Part shown: piece by piece, positions 33,887 to 44,500 of the stretch | Layout: every line of letters begins with the position of its first letter | Position numbering within the stretch: position 1 is the stretch's first letter | Assembly (NCBI RefSeq): GCF_965227785.1 | Contig: NZ_OZ245785.1 | Location: 868,001 to 932,000 of the forward strand | Direction: 5' to 3' | Length of the DNA: 64,000 nucleotides | Origin: Gracilimonas sp965227785 | GTDB lineage: Bacteria > Bacteroidota > Rhodothermia > Balneolales > Balneolaceae | The notes under the pieces: model-generated | Database searches by the model: none | What the model saw: the letters and a program-made list of their open reading frames with translations, nothing else | What the model was told of the DNA's origin: nothing | Made by a program: the position numbers and the translations under genes

Positions 33887-34341
33887 CTAAGCTTTTTTCC
33901 CTTTTCACTTTCTCCTTCCAGAGCTTCTAAAATGGGGCAATCCCCTTTAGGGCCGGCACCAGAACAAGAGTCGATTAAAGATGTTAACGTCTCCTTGATT
34001 CGCTGTAAATCTTCAATCTTAGTTACTACATCCTTGTATTTGACCTCTGCTTCTTTCTTGATCTCATGGCAGGATGTATCCTCTTTCATCCGAAGCTCTA
34101 AAAGCTCCTTTATTTCATTTAGGGTAAAACCGAGCTCCTGCGCCCGTTTTATAAATTTTATCTGATCAATATGCCGCTTAGTAAATATACGATAGCCCGA
34201 ACGCCTGCGATCGGGATCAGGGATGAGATTGCGTTTTTCGTAATACCTGACGGTTTCTTTGTTTACTTTTGCCCGGCGGGCTACTTCTCCAATTTTAAAG
34301 GTGGTAACGCCGGCATACTTTTTTTCGATATCCGATTTCAT
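33883..34341 (-). CDS. merR: MerR-family regulator, mercury-type ligand cysteines
   Basis: Metal-responsive activator of 152 residues. The N-terminal MerR winged helix reads FKIGEVARRAKVNKETVRYY, followed by the long dimer helix. The metal-binding cysteines are Cys91, Cys126 and Cys135 (TSCHEIKK and DSCSGAGPKGDCPIL). Their spacing (35 and 9) equals that of Cys82, Cys117 and Cys126 of the Tn501/Tn21 mercuric regulator, so Hg(II) or a similar thiophilic ion is the likely signal. No merA, merT or merP is seen in the window; the neighbours are copper-type genes. Confidence 0.88.
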   Translation of the reverse strand: MKSDIEKKYAGVTTFKIGEVARRAKVNKETVRYYEKRNLIPDPDRRRSGYRIFTKRHIDQIKFIKRAQELGFTLNEIKELLELRMKEDTSCHEIKKEAEVKYKDVVTKIEDLQRIKETLTSLIDSCSGAGPKGDCPILEALEGESEKGKKLR

Positions 34342-34390
34342 TGTAGGCCAAAATTATTTCATATTCTTCAACAACTTGGTATGTAATACT

Positions 34391-34418
34391 AAAAAAAGAA
34401 CCGGAAATACATTCCGGT
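34391..34418 (-). terminator. Terminator after the Cys-rich peptide gene
   Basis: On the minus strand ACCGGAA / TTCCGGT with a short loop, followed by TCTTTTTTTAG. It separates the copper genes upstream from the merR pair. Confidence 0.8.
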
Positions 34419-34428
34419 CCATAGTTAA

Positions 34429-34575
34429 TTATGATTTCTTCTCCATGGCTTTACCACAGCAGCACGTAGGGTTTTGAGTACCTCCGCAGTTGGGTGGCGC
34501 ACCTTTAGTTACTGTGACTTCACATCCACATCCTTCATCCGGACATTGATAAACTTCTCCTTCTTTAAATGGCAT
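34429..34575 (-). CDS. 48-residue Cys-rich metal-binding peptide
   Basis: Very short gene with a strong ribosome binding site (GGAGG, six bases before ATG) and a terminator directly after it. The peptide has seven cysteines, in CPDEGCGCEV (11, 16, 18), NCGG (30) and PTCCCGK (38-40). This is metallothionein-like in size and cysteine content, and similar Cys-rich peptides occur beside copper ATPase genes. A role in cytoplasmic Cu(I) or Hg(II) buffering is inferred. The translation was made by hand from the minus strand. Confidence 0.78.
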   Translation of the reverse strand: MPFKEGEVYQCPDEGCGCEVTVTKGAPPNCGGTQNPTCCCGKAMEKKS

Positions 34576-34658
34576 TTTGTTTCCTCCATTTGATTCTAAA
34601 TTCAATACATCCCCAAAATAAGACCTGTACCATAGTCGAGAGTCAAATCAAATTCTTA

Positions 34659-36716
34659 TCAATTTTCAAGTTTTAAAAACCGTGCGTTGATAGCCACAAT
34701 GACGGTACTTAACGACATCAGGATCGCTCCCACTGCGGGACTTAATATAATTCCCCAAGCAAACAGCACACCGGCGGCCAGAGGAATAGCGCCAATGTTA
34801 TATCCGGAAGCCCACCACAAGTTTTGCACCATTTTTTTGTAGGTAGATTTCGAGAGTTTGATCAATGCTGTTACATCTTCAGGGTTATCTTTCACCAATA
34901 CGATATCTCCAGTTTCAACAGCCACATCCGAGCCGGCTCCAATGGCTATTCCTACATCGGCCTGGGCCAAAGCGGGTGCATCGTTAACGCCATCCCCGGT
35001 CATTGCAACAAGCTTACCCTGACCCTGAACTTCCTTCACTTTATCGGCTTTTTCATCAGGCAGCACTTCGGCAAACACCTGATCAATCCCTAATTCCCTA
35101 GCCACATAGTCGGCGGTTTGTTGGTTGTCTCCGGTCAGCATAATACACTCAATACCCATCTTGTGCAGTGCATTAATCGCATTTTTAGAAGATTCTCGAA
35201 TTTGATCTCCCAATGCTATTGCACCGATCAGTTGATCATCAAGGATCACAAAAACCACTGTTTTTCCCTGGGATGAAATATTCCCAACCTTATCTTCAGG
35301 GTATTCAAGTTCTTGTTCCCTGATGTATCCTGGGCTTACCACCTTTACCGATTTTCCATTTACTTTACCTTCAATCCCCTTTCCGGTGATGGAGTTAAAT
35401 TCATCCGGTTCCCAGGTTTCACCGGCTTTTTCGAGGATCCCTTTTGCAAGCGGATGTTCGGAATTCTTCTCCAGCGAAGCCGAGTATTTCAGAATATCCT
35501 CGTCCGAATAATCACTTTCGAAGTTAAGAATATCGGTAACGGTGAAGGTACCCTCAGTGAGTGTACCGGTTTTATCGAAGATTATGGAATCCAAATTTCT
35601 TGCCTGCTCAAATGCAGAGCGGTTGCGAATAAGAAAGCCATTGGTAGCGGCAATACTGGTTGATCGGGAAACTACCAACGGGATCGCCAGCCCCAGGGCA
35701 TGCGGACATGTAATCACCATTACAGCCACAGTTCGGTTCATCGCAAAATCAAAACTTTGCCCTGTAAAGAAAACCCAGGCTCCAAAAGTGGTGAGGCCTG
35801 CCGTGATGGCAACGATGGTCAGCCAAAAAGCAGCCCGGTTTGCTAAATCCTGTGTGCGAGACTTACTTTCCTGTGCCTCTTTTACCAGGTTAATAACCTG
35901 AGATAAAAATGAATCGTCTCCGGTCTTTGAAATTTGAATAGTAAGAGAGCCTTTTTCATTTACAGATCCGCCAATTACCTCATCATCTTTTTGTTTACTT
36001 ACCGGTTTGGATTCTCCCGTAAGCATAGCTTCGTTAACACTGGACTCACCTTTCACTACGATTCCATCTGCCGGTACTTTCTCTCCAGGTTTTATTAAGA
36101 CTTTGTCCCCCTTTTGTAATTCTTCCACAGGAACGTCTTCCGTGGAGCCATCCTCATTTAACCGATGGGCTTCGCCCGGTATTAAAGCAGCTAATTCTTG
36201 CAACGCTGAGGAGGCGCTCATCACAGAACGCATCTCTATCCAATGGCCCAGTAACATGATGCCCACAAGGGTTGAAAGCTCCCAATAAAGCAGGTCACCT
36301 TCAAAGCCAAAAACTACGGCCGTGCTATAAAGGTAGGCGATTGAAATAGCAAGCCCAATAAGCGTCATCATTCCAGGCTGTTTTTTCTTGAGCTCGTCTA
36401 CCAAGCCACTTAGAAATGGCCACCCACCAAAGAAATACACAACAGTTGACAGAGCGGCTAAAATCCAGCTGTCAGCGGTGAACCTCCAGTCTACTCCGAG
36501 GAAATGCTGGATCATTGGAGACAGCGCCATGATCGGAACAGTGAGCACAAGCACCCACCAGAATCGGAATTTAAAATCCTGCACCATCATTTTGTGGTGA
36601 TCATGGTGTGAGTGACTTTCATTTTCGCTATGATTGTGTCCCTTATTTTGATTACGGTCACTATGACTGTGACCGTCATGATCATGGTCTTCGTGATTAT
36701 GATTTTGGTGATCCAT
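34659..36716 (-). CDS. copB: Copper-translocating P-type ATPase, CopB (P1B-3) type
   Basis: Inner-membrane ATPase of 685 residues that exports copper to the periplasm. The N-terminus (about 1-42) is a His-rich metal-binding tail instead of a CxxC domain. The membrane motif is ITCPHALGL (CPH, about residue 337), typical of the CopB subgroup. The phosphorylation site DKTGTLT (about 380), the SEHPLAKG nucleotide-domain motif and GDGVNDAPALAQADVGIAIG are intact. P1B-3 pumps have been linked to Cu(II) or Cu(I). It lies between the Cys-rich peptide gene and a secreted NTF2-like protein gene, all on the minus strand. Confidence 0.93.
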   Translation of the reverse strand: MDHQNHNHEDHDHDGHSHSDRNQNKGHNHSENESHSHHDHHKMMVQDFKFRFWWVLVLTVPIMALSPMIQHFLGVDWRFTADSWILAALSTVVYFFGGWPFLSGLVDELKKKQPGMMTLIGLAISIAYLYSTAVVFGFEGDLLYWELSTLVGIMLLGHWIEMRSVMSASSALQELAALIPGEAHRLNEDGSTEDVPVEELQKGDKVLIKPGEKVPADGIVVKGESSVNEAMLTGESKPVSKQKDDEVIGGSVNEKGSLTIQISKTGDDSFLSQVINLVKEAQESKSRTQDLANRAAFWLTIVAITAGLTTFGAWVFFTGQSFDFAMNRTVAVMVITCPHALGLAIPLVVSRSTSIAATNGFLIRNRSAFEQARNLDSIIFDKTGTLTEGTFTVTDILNFESDYSDEDILKYSASLEKNSEHPLAKGILEKAGETWEPDEFNSITGKGIEGKVNGKSVKVVSPGYIREQELEYPEDKVGNISSQGKTVVFVILDDQLIGAIALGDQIRESSKNAINALHKMGIECIMLTGDNQQTADYVARELGIDQVFAEVLPDEKADKVKEVQGQGKLVAMTGDGVNDAPALAQADVGIAIGAGSDVAVETGDIVLVKDNPEDVTALIKLSKSTYKKMVQNLWWASGYNIGAIPLAAGVLFAWGIILSPAVGAILMSLSTVIVAINARFLKLEN

Positions 36717-36748
36717 TTCTTACTCCATTTAATTAAATCATTGGCTGC

Positions 36749-37186
36749 TTATCGCGATGACCAATGGATGGCCTTGATTTGCCAACCTGAATGGTCTTTT
36801 TTTAATACAGCCAGTTCAAGAGAAGTCAGGTCAATTTCTCTATCAGAGTATCTTCCTTTCATTGAGCTAACCGTGCTTACCCATGCTGTACTTCCTTCAA
36901 TACTTACTTTTCGGTTAAGAATCTCTCTGCTCATAGCTTTCATAAATTTGCCATCGGAGTGGAAGTGATGAGATAAATATTCTTCTTTTGACTCCATACC
37001 TCTGCCTTCAAGTATTAATACATCATCTGCCAGAAGATTTGATGCGGCTTCCAAATCATTTTCTACTATGGCTGTTTTAAAGTCATCCAGTGTTTGTAAA
37101 ATCTTCGCTTCTTTTTGAGTTGTTTGCGCCATCACCGTTCCAGATAAGAACAATAATAAGACGAATAATTTAATAGGTAATTTCAT
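36749..37186 (-). CDS. Secreted NTF2-like (DUF4440/SnoaL) protein
   Basis: A 145-residue protein with a signal peptide (cleavage near VMAQ, residue 21). The mature part resembles the NTF2-like cone fold: helices in LQTLDDFKTAIVENDLEAAS followed by the strand motif LLADDVLILEGRG, and a C-terminal GWQIKAIHWSSR typical of DUF4440 proteins. Such proteins occur next to copper and silver resistance genes. No activity can be assigned. It lies 32 bases upstream of copB and 13 bases downstream of the DUF2231-type protein gene, so is probably in one transcript with both. Confidence 0.75.
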   Translation of the reverse strand: MKLPIKLFVLLLFLSGTVMAQTTQKEAKILQTLDDFKTAIVENDLEAASNLLADDVLILEGRGMESKEEYLSHHFHSDGKFMKAMSREILNRKVSIEGSTAWVSTVSSMKGRYSDREIDLTSLELAVLKKDHSGWQIKAIHWSSR

Positions 37187-37199
37187 AGATAGAGGTTGC

Positions 37200-38264
37200 T
37201 TAAAGTTTTGTCATTTCAATTTTAGAGATAAGTATTGATCCAGCACCTTGTATTTTCAATCCCACGCTTCCACTTTCTGGTGCATCACCATGACCATGTA
37301 CTTTCATTTCACGGTTCACATATCCTCTGAAATGGGTTTCATCGGCAACTACTCGAACAAACAGTTCCCCCTTCCTGTCAAATGTACCCTCTTCAAAGAC
37401 CATAGTCTCACCATTTTCAACTCTTCCCTGTATTATTGCCCCACTGCTATTCAGAGATACGAAGTCGTAGTTTTCGGCATCCTGTAAATGATGAATAAGT
37501 TCAACTTCCCCTTCCAGGTCATTTAAATTGATGAGGTAATCAACCTGTACGTTCTGATACGTGTTGTGAGTCACGAACAAGTTTGGCTGTTCCGCGGCTT
37601 CCAGTCGGAGTTTCGGAGATTGGGATTGTATGATTAGCGGTTTTAAACCTTGTACAGAACCCTTTACCCAGTGGAAATTATATATCAGATCACTGACTGA
37701 ATTCCTTTCTATTTCCCAGATCCAGTTTCCATTTTCCTTAACAACAAACGATGCAGGAGTGGCCGATGTACTGTCCGTTGATTCATTCGTCTGCTGCTCA
37801 GCTTGCAAAAGCTGTCCGGTTCCGGCTCCATATCCATATACCATTTTACCACCATATTCGGCGGTTTCATATACCATGAATAAGCCGGGCATCACAGTTA
37901 TGAATGCAATAATCTTGAAAACTTTCTTCTCAAAAAGGTCAAACCAATGAAAAGCAATTCTCAAGAGACCGTAGACCACAAAGAACCACAGCAGATACTC
38001 TGCCCAGTCGGAGTGTTCGCTCAAAACCGATTGAGCTTCAGCAGGCAGAAAAACTGTATCTGCAGCTATGGTACCACTGTAGTAGGTAACACCTGCGAAA
38101 AGAACTCCTGCTAGATAAAGGACGGTATTCTTTGTTTCATCCCACCATTTTTCCTGAATAAACAAGGATACGAAATTAGCTATTGCTGCCGTCATTAATA
38201 GTGCTATGGGAAAATGAACGATAAGAGGGTGAATATTTGGCAACCATTCAGGTATCATCTTCAA
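37200..38264 (-). CDS. DUF2231-type membrane protein with C-terminal beta-rich domain
   Basis: A 354-residue protein. The first 150 residues carry about four membrane spans and the opening LPNIHPLIVHFPIALLM, characteristic of DUF2231, which often occurs near metal-resistance genes. Residues about 170-354 look like a jelly-roll sugar-binding or DUF1080-type domain on the outside (NFHWVKGSVQGLKPL, FEEGTFDRKGELFVRVVAD, GSVGLKIQGAGSILISKIE). Such combinations may carry cofactors or bind ligands at the envelope; the function is unknown. It is in the same direction as cusB, 50 bases downstream of it. Confidence 0.7.
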   Translation of the reverse strand: MKMIPEWLPNIHPLIVHFPIALLMTAAIANFVSLFIQEKWWDETKNTVLYLAGVLFAGVTYYSGTIAADTVFLPAEAQSVLSEHSDWAEYLLWFFVVYGLLRIAFHWFDLFEKKVFKIIAFITVMPGLFMVYETAEYGGKMVYGYGAGTGQLLQAEQQTNESTDSTSATPASFVVKENGNWIWEIERNSVSDLIYNFHWVKGSVQGLKPLIIQSQSPKLRLEAAEQPNLFVTHNTYQNVQVDYLINLNDLEGEVELIHHLQDAENYDFVSLNSSGAIIQGRVENGETMVFEEGTFDRKGELFVRVVADETHFRGYVNREMKVHGHGDAPESGSVGLKIQGAGSILISKIEMTKL

Positions 38265-38314
38265 CTCCAGTGTCTTTAGTGTTTAATATTAATTTTAAAT
38301 GTTATAGTGATTAT

Positions 38315-40147
38315 CTACAATTCTTCCACCGTTTCACCGCAACTATGCATTTGTTGCCCATAGAAAGGGTTTTTAATTTCCTTACTATCACTTATCCATG
38401 TACTACCACCCTTGTACATGGGGCAGTATTGTTTGTATAAGTTTCCTTCATAGCCCTGATTTTGCACTGCAGTAATCAGTTCAATTGATATCTTTTTAAA
38501 AGCCGCTCTCAAGTCTTTGATATCAGATGCTTTTTCAGCTTCACTTACTGCATTCATCATGGCTTCATGGTGTGTGGTATGCTTCTCCTCATGTTCATTA
38601 TGATCATTCATTTCTGAACTGTTTTTCACTTCTTTGGCAAAAGACTGTAAATGAACTTGTGCTTGCTTCAAATCATCTTTAGTGAGGGCTGTCTTAATTT
38701 GAAGGTAGCTTTCAATCAGGATATCCAGATGAGTACTATGCTGATGATTTGACTCATCGGTAGTATCTCCGTCCATTGATTCCATATTCTGATGTTGGGC
38801 GTGATCCATTTCGGTTTGATCCATACTCACATCCATATTCATATCAACGCCCGATTCCATACTTCCATGATCGTGTGCAGAACGATTAGCTCCGGTTCCG
38901 GGCTCCCTGTTCATCATGCTAAGTTTGTCGTTAAGCTGGGCGGCGCTGTCAATTTTGAAGGTGCCGTTTGTTACGACCAAATCCCCTTCCTTCAGTCCTG
39001 ATTCTACCACGTAATATTCTCCGGCTCGTTGACCAATTTCCACCTCCCGGGCTTCAAATGTTGGTGTATCTGACCCGTGAACCTGCACATAAACAATAGA
39101 CCGTTTTCCGGTCCACATTACTGCTGAGCGAGGTACTAAAAGAGCTTTTGCATCAGAAACATTGGATTGGATGTTAGCTCTTGCAAGCATGCCGGGCTTA
39201 AGCATAGAGCGAGGGTTCTCGATTTGGGTTCGGATTGTGACTGATCTGGAGTCGTCATTTAAAAAAGGATCCACATAGATCACTTCCGACTCAAACTGCT
39301 GCCCCGGTAAAGCTTCGACCGAAAACTGCACATTATCTCCTTCCTCAATATTTGCCACGTTCGATTCAAAGACCTCGAAATCTACCCAAACCGAAGACAA
39401 GTTTACCACCCGGTACATCAACCCGCCTTCCATTACGTGCTCTTCTCTGGAAATAGCTACTTCAGAAACGTATCCGCTAACCGGGGAGTAAAAATCAAGT
39501 TCGGTCATGATTTGGCCGCTTTTCTCTATGTCATCGATAGTGTGTTCCGGAAACTCCCAGAGTCGGAGTTTTTGCCTTGCTGCCTCATACAACCGCGGAT
39601 TTTGCTCCTTGTATTTTACCGTTTCAAGGAGTTCTTGCTGTGCAGCAATCAGCTGAGGCGAATAAACCGATGCCAGTTTCTGGCCTTCTTTCACAAAAGT
39701 GCCTTCATAATCCACATATAAATCACGAATACGTCCCGGAAAGTGAGCCGTTACACTGGATACATTATTTTGATTTTCCACCACTTTTCCCGGAAGCGTA
39801 AAGGTGTGAACTGCATTTCCAAATCTAACCGGCGTAGTCTGAATCTCCGCCAGTTTCACAGCCGCATTGGTCATGGTAAGCGTATATTCATTCTCTACGG
39901 CTCCGCTTTCAGAATCACCAGCCGGAATGAGCTCCATCCCACAAATGGGACAGTTTCCGGGTTCATTTTCCCGAATTTGAGGATGCATGCTACAGGTGTA
40001 CACAATCTCCCCATCTTCATTTGTATGTGTTTCAGAAATATGCTCTTCCAGTGTTTGAGGATCCGGATTACCTCCAAAAAAGAGATATCCAAGAAGTAAA
40101 CCGCCAAGAAGAAGTGTGATGTAAATAAGAGTATTTTTCATTTTCAT
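38315..40147 (-). CDS. cusB: CusB-type periplasmic adaptor of a metal RND efflux pump
   Basis: Membrane-fusion protein that links the inner-membrane pump to the outer-membrane channel and hands over Cu(I)/Ag(I). After an N-terminal membrane anchor (about 5-25) there is a heavy-metal-binding domain, YTCSMHPQIRENEPGNCPIC (about 50-69). The barrel-sandwich and beta-barrel parts follow (about 95-390). A Met/His-rich stretch (about 405-480, many HDH, MDM and HQH motifs) and a C-terminal DUF3347-like helical domain complete the 610 residues. The last is usual for CusB proteins of the Bacteroidota. It is the last of the cusA-cusC-cusB genes. Confidence 0.92.
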   Translation of the reverse strand: MKMKNTLIYITLLLGGLLLGYLFFGGNPDPQTLEEHISETHTNEDGEIVYTCSMHPQIRENEPGNCPICGMELIPAGDSESGAVENEYTLTMTNAAVKLAEIQTTPVRFGNAVHTFTLPGKVVENQNNVSSVTAHFPGRIRDLYVDYEGTFVKEGQKLASVYSPQLIAAQQELLETVKYKEQNPRLYEAARQKLRLWEFPEHTIDDIEKSGQIMTELDFYSPVSGYVSEVAISREEHVMEGGLMYRVVNLSSVWVDFEVFESNVANIEEGDNVQFSVEALPGQQFESEVIYVDPFLNDDSRSVTIRTQIENPRSMLKPGMLARANIQSNVSDAKALLVPRSAVMWTGKRSIVYVQVHGSDTPTFEAREVEIGQRAGEYYVVESGLKEGDLVVTNGTFKIDSAAQLNDKLSMMNREPGTGANRSAHDHGSMESGVDMNMDVSMDQTEMDHAQHQNMESMDGDTTDESNHQHSTHLDILIESYLQIKTALTKDDLKQAQVHLQSFAKEVKNSSEMNDHNEHEEKHTTHHEAMMNAVSEAEKASDIKDLRAAFKKISIELITAVQNQGYEGNLYKQYCPMYKGGSTWISDSKEIKNPFYGQQMHSCGETVEEL

Positions 40148-40155
40148 AATATTGG

Positions 40156-40217
40156 GATGTAAGACATTAGATAAAAGATTTAAGAAGCTCTTCGTCTCAC
40201 TTCTTAAATCTTACATC
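40156..40217. repeat. Hairpin between cusC and cusB
   Basis: AGATTTAAGAAG (40176-40187) and CTTCTTAAATCT (40200-40211) are perfect inverted repeats, flanked by GATGTAAGA / TTACATC that extend the palindrome with a bulge. It lies between two co-directional genes and could be an mRNA processing or attenuation structure. Confidence 0.6.
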
Positions 40218-40223
40218 TAACAT

Positions 40224-41525
40224 TTATTTATTTAGATTGATGTTATGGGAACCAGTCAAATAGTCGATGTAGGCAGCTGAAACCTGCATATCCACCAAAG
40301 CCTGAATACGGCTGAGCTGGTAATCCAAAAGCTTGCGCTGCATTCTAAGAATTTCTTCAAAGTTGGAACTGTCGGTTGCGTATTTCTGAGTCATAATGTT
40401 AAGTGCCTGTTCTACCCGCTGAATCTGTTTTTGGTCGTACAACTCATAGCGGCGCTGAGCATCGTAAAAATCTCTTAATGAAGATGTAAGGCTGGTTTCC
40501 AGCTTATTTTCTTTATCAGTGATCTGAGACTGTACCGACTGTATATTCAATTTTGCTTGCTGCACTTTGGCGTTGTATTTATCTCGAAATAGGGGAATAC
40601 GGAAACTGGCACGGGCCATGATGGCATCTTTTCCATTATCAGCTAAATTGGCAACTCCGGGCCGCTCTCCTGTGAAAATGTAATCCAGTCCTACCCCAAA
40701 GGTCGGATTACCATCTTTAGCTGCTAATGCTTTCATTTGTTTGGCTGAATCTTCCTGATACCGAAGCCTGTTTAAAGCCGGATTTTGCCTAACCAGCTTA
40801 TTCATCAGTTCCGGCTTACTTTCCATGCTTATTTCAGCAATTATTGTATCCGGCAATACCACCATCCTTTCTTCTTCGGTATTTAAAAGCTCATGTACTT
40901 TCCGGATCAACACTTTCCTGTTATCTTCAAGCAGAGCAATTTGTGTTTTCAGATCTTCCTGCTCTATTTGGGCCCGCAACACATCCACCTGCGAAGCCTG
41001 GACTGTTTCATACCGGCGTAAACTTATTTCCACCAGTGAATTGAGGATGTCCAGGTTTTCGTTGGCAATCTCCAGGCTGCGTTCCAGCTCATAAAGTTCA
41101 AGCAGCGACCTCTCGGTTTGGAAGAATAAGCGGTTCCTTGCTTCCTGAAACACTTCATATGTAGCTTTTGCACGGGCTTCCGAAATTGATCGTTTGTCGG
41201 ACAGACTTCCGAACCAGGGAAACATCTGGGTTAATGAAATCCGCGCTTGTTGTGGTCCCAATCTGGTTTCAATCGGGCTGATGAAATAAGCGAAAGCGAT
41301 TTCAGGATCAGGTAATACTCCCACCTGTGGTTCTTCCTCCAGGCTGGAAAGATATTGCTGAAATGCAGCACGGACTTCCGGGTTATTCTCAGCTGCTTCC
41401 TGCTGATATACTTCGATGGACTGGGCCACCAAAGAAAAAGGGACCAACACAACCATTATTACTAACCGTAAAGAACGCAGAGTTCTCACATAGTTCGCGG
41501 AGGTTTTATTTTGTTCTGATTTCAT
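40224..41525 (-). CDS. cusC: TolC-family outer-membrane efflux channel (CusC-like)
   Basis: Outer-membrane factor of the Cus tripartite pump. A signal peptide precedes mature AQSIEVYQQEAAENNPEVRA, and two halves of long alpha-helical hairpins show typical heptads (EISLRRYETVQASQVDVLRAQ; ALNIMTQKYATDSSNFEEIL). The length is 433 residues from the ATG at 41525. An upstream in-frame ATG would overlap the end of cusA and read unlike a signal peptide. It has no lipobox, unlike E. coli CusC. It begins four bases after the cusA stop codon, so is co-transcribed with it. Confidence 0.88.
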   Translation of the reverse strand: MKSEQNKTSANYVRTLRSLRLVIMVVLVPFSLVAQSIEVYQQEAAENNPEVRAAFQQYLSSLEEEPQVGVLPDPEIAFAYFISPIETRLGPQQARISLTQMFPWFGSLSDKRSISEARAKATYEVFQEARNRLFFQTERSLLELYELERSLEIANENLDILNSLVEISLRRYETVQASQVDVLRAQIEQEDLKTQIALLEDNRKVLIRKVHELLNTEEERMVVLPDTIIAEISMESKPELMNKLVRQNPALNRLRYQEDSAKQMKALAAKDGNPTFGVGLDYIFTGERPGVANLADNGKDAIMARASFRIPLFRDKYNAKVQQAKLNIQSVQSQITDKENKLETSLTSSLRDFYDAQRRYELYDQKQIQRVEQALNIMTQKYATDSSNFEEILRMQRKLLDYQLSRIQALVDMQVSAAYIDYLTGSHNINLNK

Positions 41526-41529
41526 AATT

Positions 41530-44500
41530 CTATTGTTCAGTGTTTGATATTCTTTTGATCTTATATCCCTTCCATATGAAATACAGTACCGGTACAACGA
41601 ACAGAGTGATTATTTGAAGTAACATCCCTCCCACGCTTGGGATAGCCATTGGAACCATGATTTCGGCTCCTCGTCCTGTTGATGTAAGTACCGGAAGCAA
41701 AGCCAGGATAGTGGTAGCTGTGGTCATCAGTGTGGGTCGAATACGGCGTGAACTTGCCTCAATAACCGCCTCTTTTAGTTCGCTTATGGATGACGGTTTC
41801 CTGCGGTCATACAGTTGATCAAGATAGGTAGCCATGACCACACCGCCATCAGCTGCAATTCCAAAAAGGGCGATGAAGCCTACCCAGACAGCCACACTCA
41901 GATTTACTGTGCCCATTTGAAACACATCGCGAAGGTTCTGCCCGAAGAATTCAAAATTCAGAAACCAGCCCTGCCCGTATAACCAGACAAGCAGAAACCC
42001 TCCCGCCCAGGCCACAAAAATGCTCGTGAAAATCATGCCGGTGGTAGCCGCCGACTTGAACTGGAAGTACATAATCAGGAAGATCAGAATCAGAGCAATA
42101 GGCAAGATGATACTCAGCCTTCGTTCAGCCCGAACCTGGTTCTCGTAATTACCGGCAAACTCGAAATTAATTCCGGCCGGCACTGATAAGTCTCCCGAAT
42201 CAATACGATCCTGAATAACCTGTCTTGCATTATCAACCACTTCCACTTCTGCGTAGCTGTCCATTTTGTCAAAAATCACATATCCAACTAGAAAAGTATC
42301 TTCGCTTTTTATAGCCTGAGGACCTTGTCGATACTGAATTTCAGCCAGTTGTTCCAGCGGAATCTGAGTTCCGGTTTTGGTGGGTACCAAGAGCTCTGAA
42401 AGTGATTCAGGATCTCCCCGCAATTCGCGGGCAAAACGAACACGGATGTCATACCTTTCTCTCCCCTCCACCGACTTGGATACAGGCATTCCACCAATAC
42501 CAGCGGTAACAAAACGTTGTACATCCTGCATGGAGAGTCCGTAACGAGCCAGTGCTTCCCGGTCCCATTCAATTTCGAGATATGGCTTACCGACAATACG
42601 CTCGGCAAAAACAGATGATGCCTTAACTCCGGGTACATTACGGAGTATTTCTTCCAGCTTTAATCCAAAGCTTTCAATTTCTCGAAGGTTATCCCCTTTA
42701 ACTTTTACACCCATGGGTGCTCGCATACCGGATTGTAACATCACCAGCCGGGTTTGAATAGGCTGAAGTTTAGGTGCAGAAGTAGTTCCGGGGATACGAG
42801 AGGCTTCAACTATTTCATTCCAAATATCATCAGGAGATTGAATTTCATCTCTCCATTGGCGGAAATATTCACCCCCTGAATCCGGAATAAGCTGTCCATT
42901 TTCGTCCCGTGAATAGATTCCGTCTTTGCTTACCCTGAACCGAATCCTCCGGCCACTTTCATCTTTTTTATATTCTGACTTGTACACAATTACGTTCTCA
43001 AACATGGAAATAGGAGCCGGATCTAAAGCTGACTCGGTTCGCCCCATCTTTCCAACCACTGTTTCCACTTCCGGGATAGACGCCACAGACATATCGATTT
43101 TCTGCATCACATCTTTGGCTTCTTCTACACCGGCGTGAGGCATGGTAGTGGGCATCAGAAGAAATGCACCTTCATCCAGAGCCGGCATAAACTCTTCACC
43201 CAATCCCGGAAAGGTATGAGTGGCTGCAGTCCACACTGAAGTGGTACGGACATTAACCCCCACCGAATCAAAACCTTTGGCAACAAAGCCAAAAACGGTA
43301 GCAAAACCAAGCCATATCATCATGCCAACCAAAACCAAGGCAGAAGGTATGGAAAGGAAAGTCTTCTTATGATCCAGACACCATCCAATAAGTCGGTTGT
43401 AGTATGTAATAATCAGCCAAAAGCTGACCAGAATGGCACCGATCAAGAGGATGATGAACATCAGATTACCTGCAAATGAAACTGAAGGGCCAAAAGGAAG
43501 CCAGTATTCCGTCAGCAGCCAAGTAACCACCGCAACAGAAAGTGCATTATTCAACAGTGGAACTCGTTTTTGGTATGCTTCTCCAAGGAAATAGCCAGCT
43601 CCATTAATCAGCCCGAAGCCCATAATTAATATTCCCGCCCAAGCTGAAACAGTGAAGAGAACTATTAGTCCACCGATAGCTAAAAGACTGTTCCAAAACA
43701 GTTTAATGCGATAGTTTTTAATTTTTAATCCAAATACCCAATGCGCAAATGGTGGAATCAGCGTAATGGCAATGATGATGGAGGCGATAAGTGCGAAGGT
43801 TTTGGTGTAAGCCAGCGGTTTAAAGAGTTTTCCTTCTGCAGCAATCATCGTAAAAACCGGCAGAAAGCTGACAATGGTTGTGGTCACAGCGGTTAGTACA
43901 GCTGAAGCAACTTCAACGGTAGCAGTATAAATTACTTCCAGCAGCGATTCTCCTTCCTCCATTTCTTCCATATGGCGAAGCATGTTTTCAGAAAGGATCA
44001 CCCCCATATCCACAATAGTACCAATGGCGATGGCAATACCAGAAAGGGCTACAATATTAGCATCTACTCCGAAATATTTCATCGCGATAAAACACATCAA
44101 AACGGACAGAGGAAGCATACCAGAGATCAACAGCGAGGTACGCAGATTCATCACCATTATCACAATCACGATGATGGTTATCAGTATTTCCAGGGTTAGC
44201 GCTTCTTCCAGTGTTCCCAGTGTCTCTGAAATCAGTTCAGAACGATCATAGAACGGAATTACAGTTACTTTGGATGTAGATCCGTTTTCCAGCGTTTTGG
44301 AGGGAAGACCTGCAGAAAGCTCTTCAATTTTTGCTTTAACATTATCGATCACCTGCTGTGGGTTGGCGCCTTGCCGGGCCACAACCACACCTCCTACGGC
44401 TTCTGCTCCGGCTTTATCCAGAGCTCCTCGCCTCTGTGCCGGTCCCATGGTAACAAAAGCTACATCCTGAATGCGAATCGGAGTGTTATCTACCACTTTT

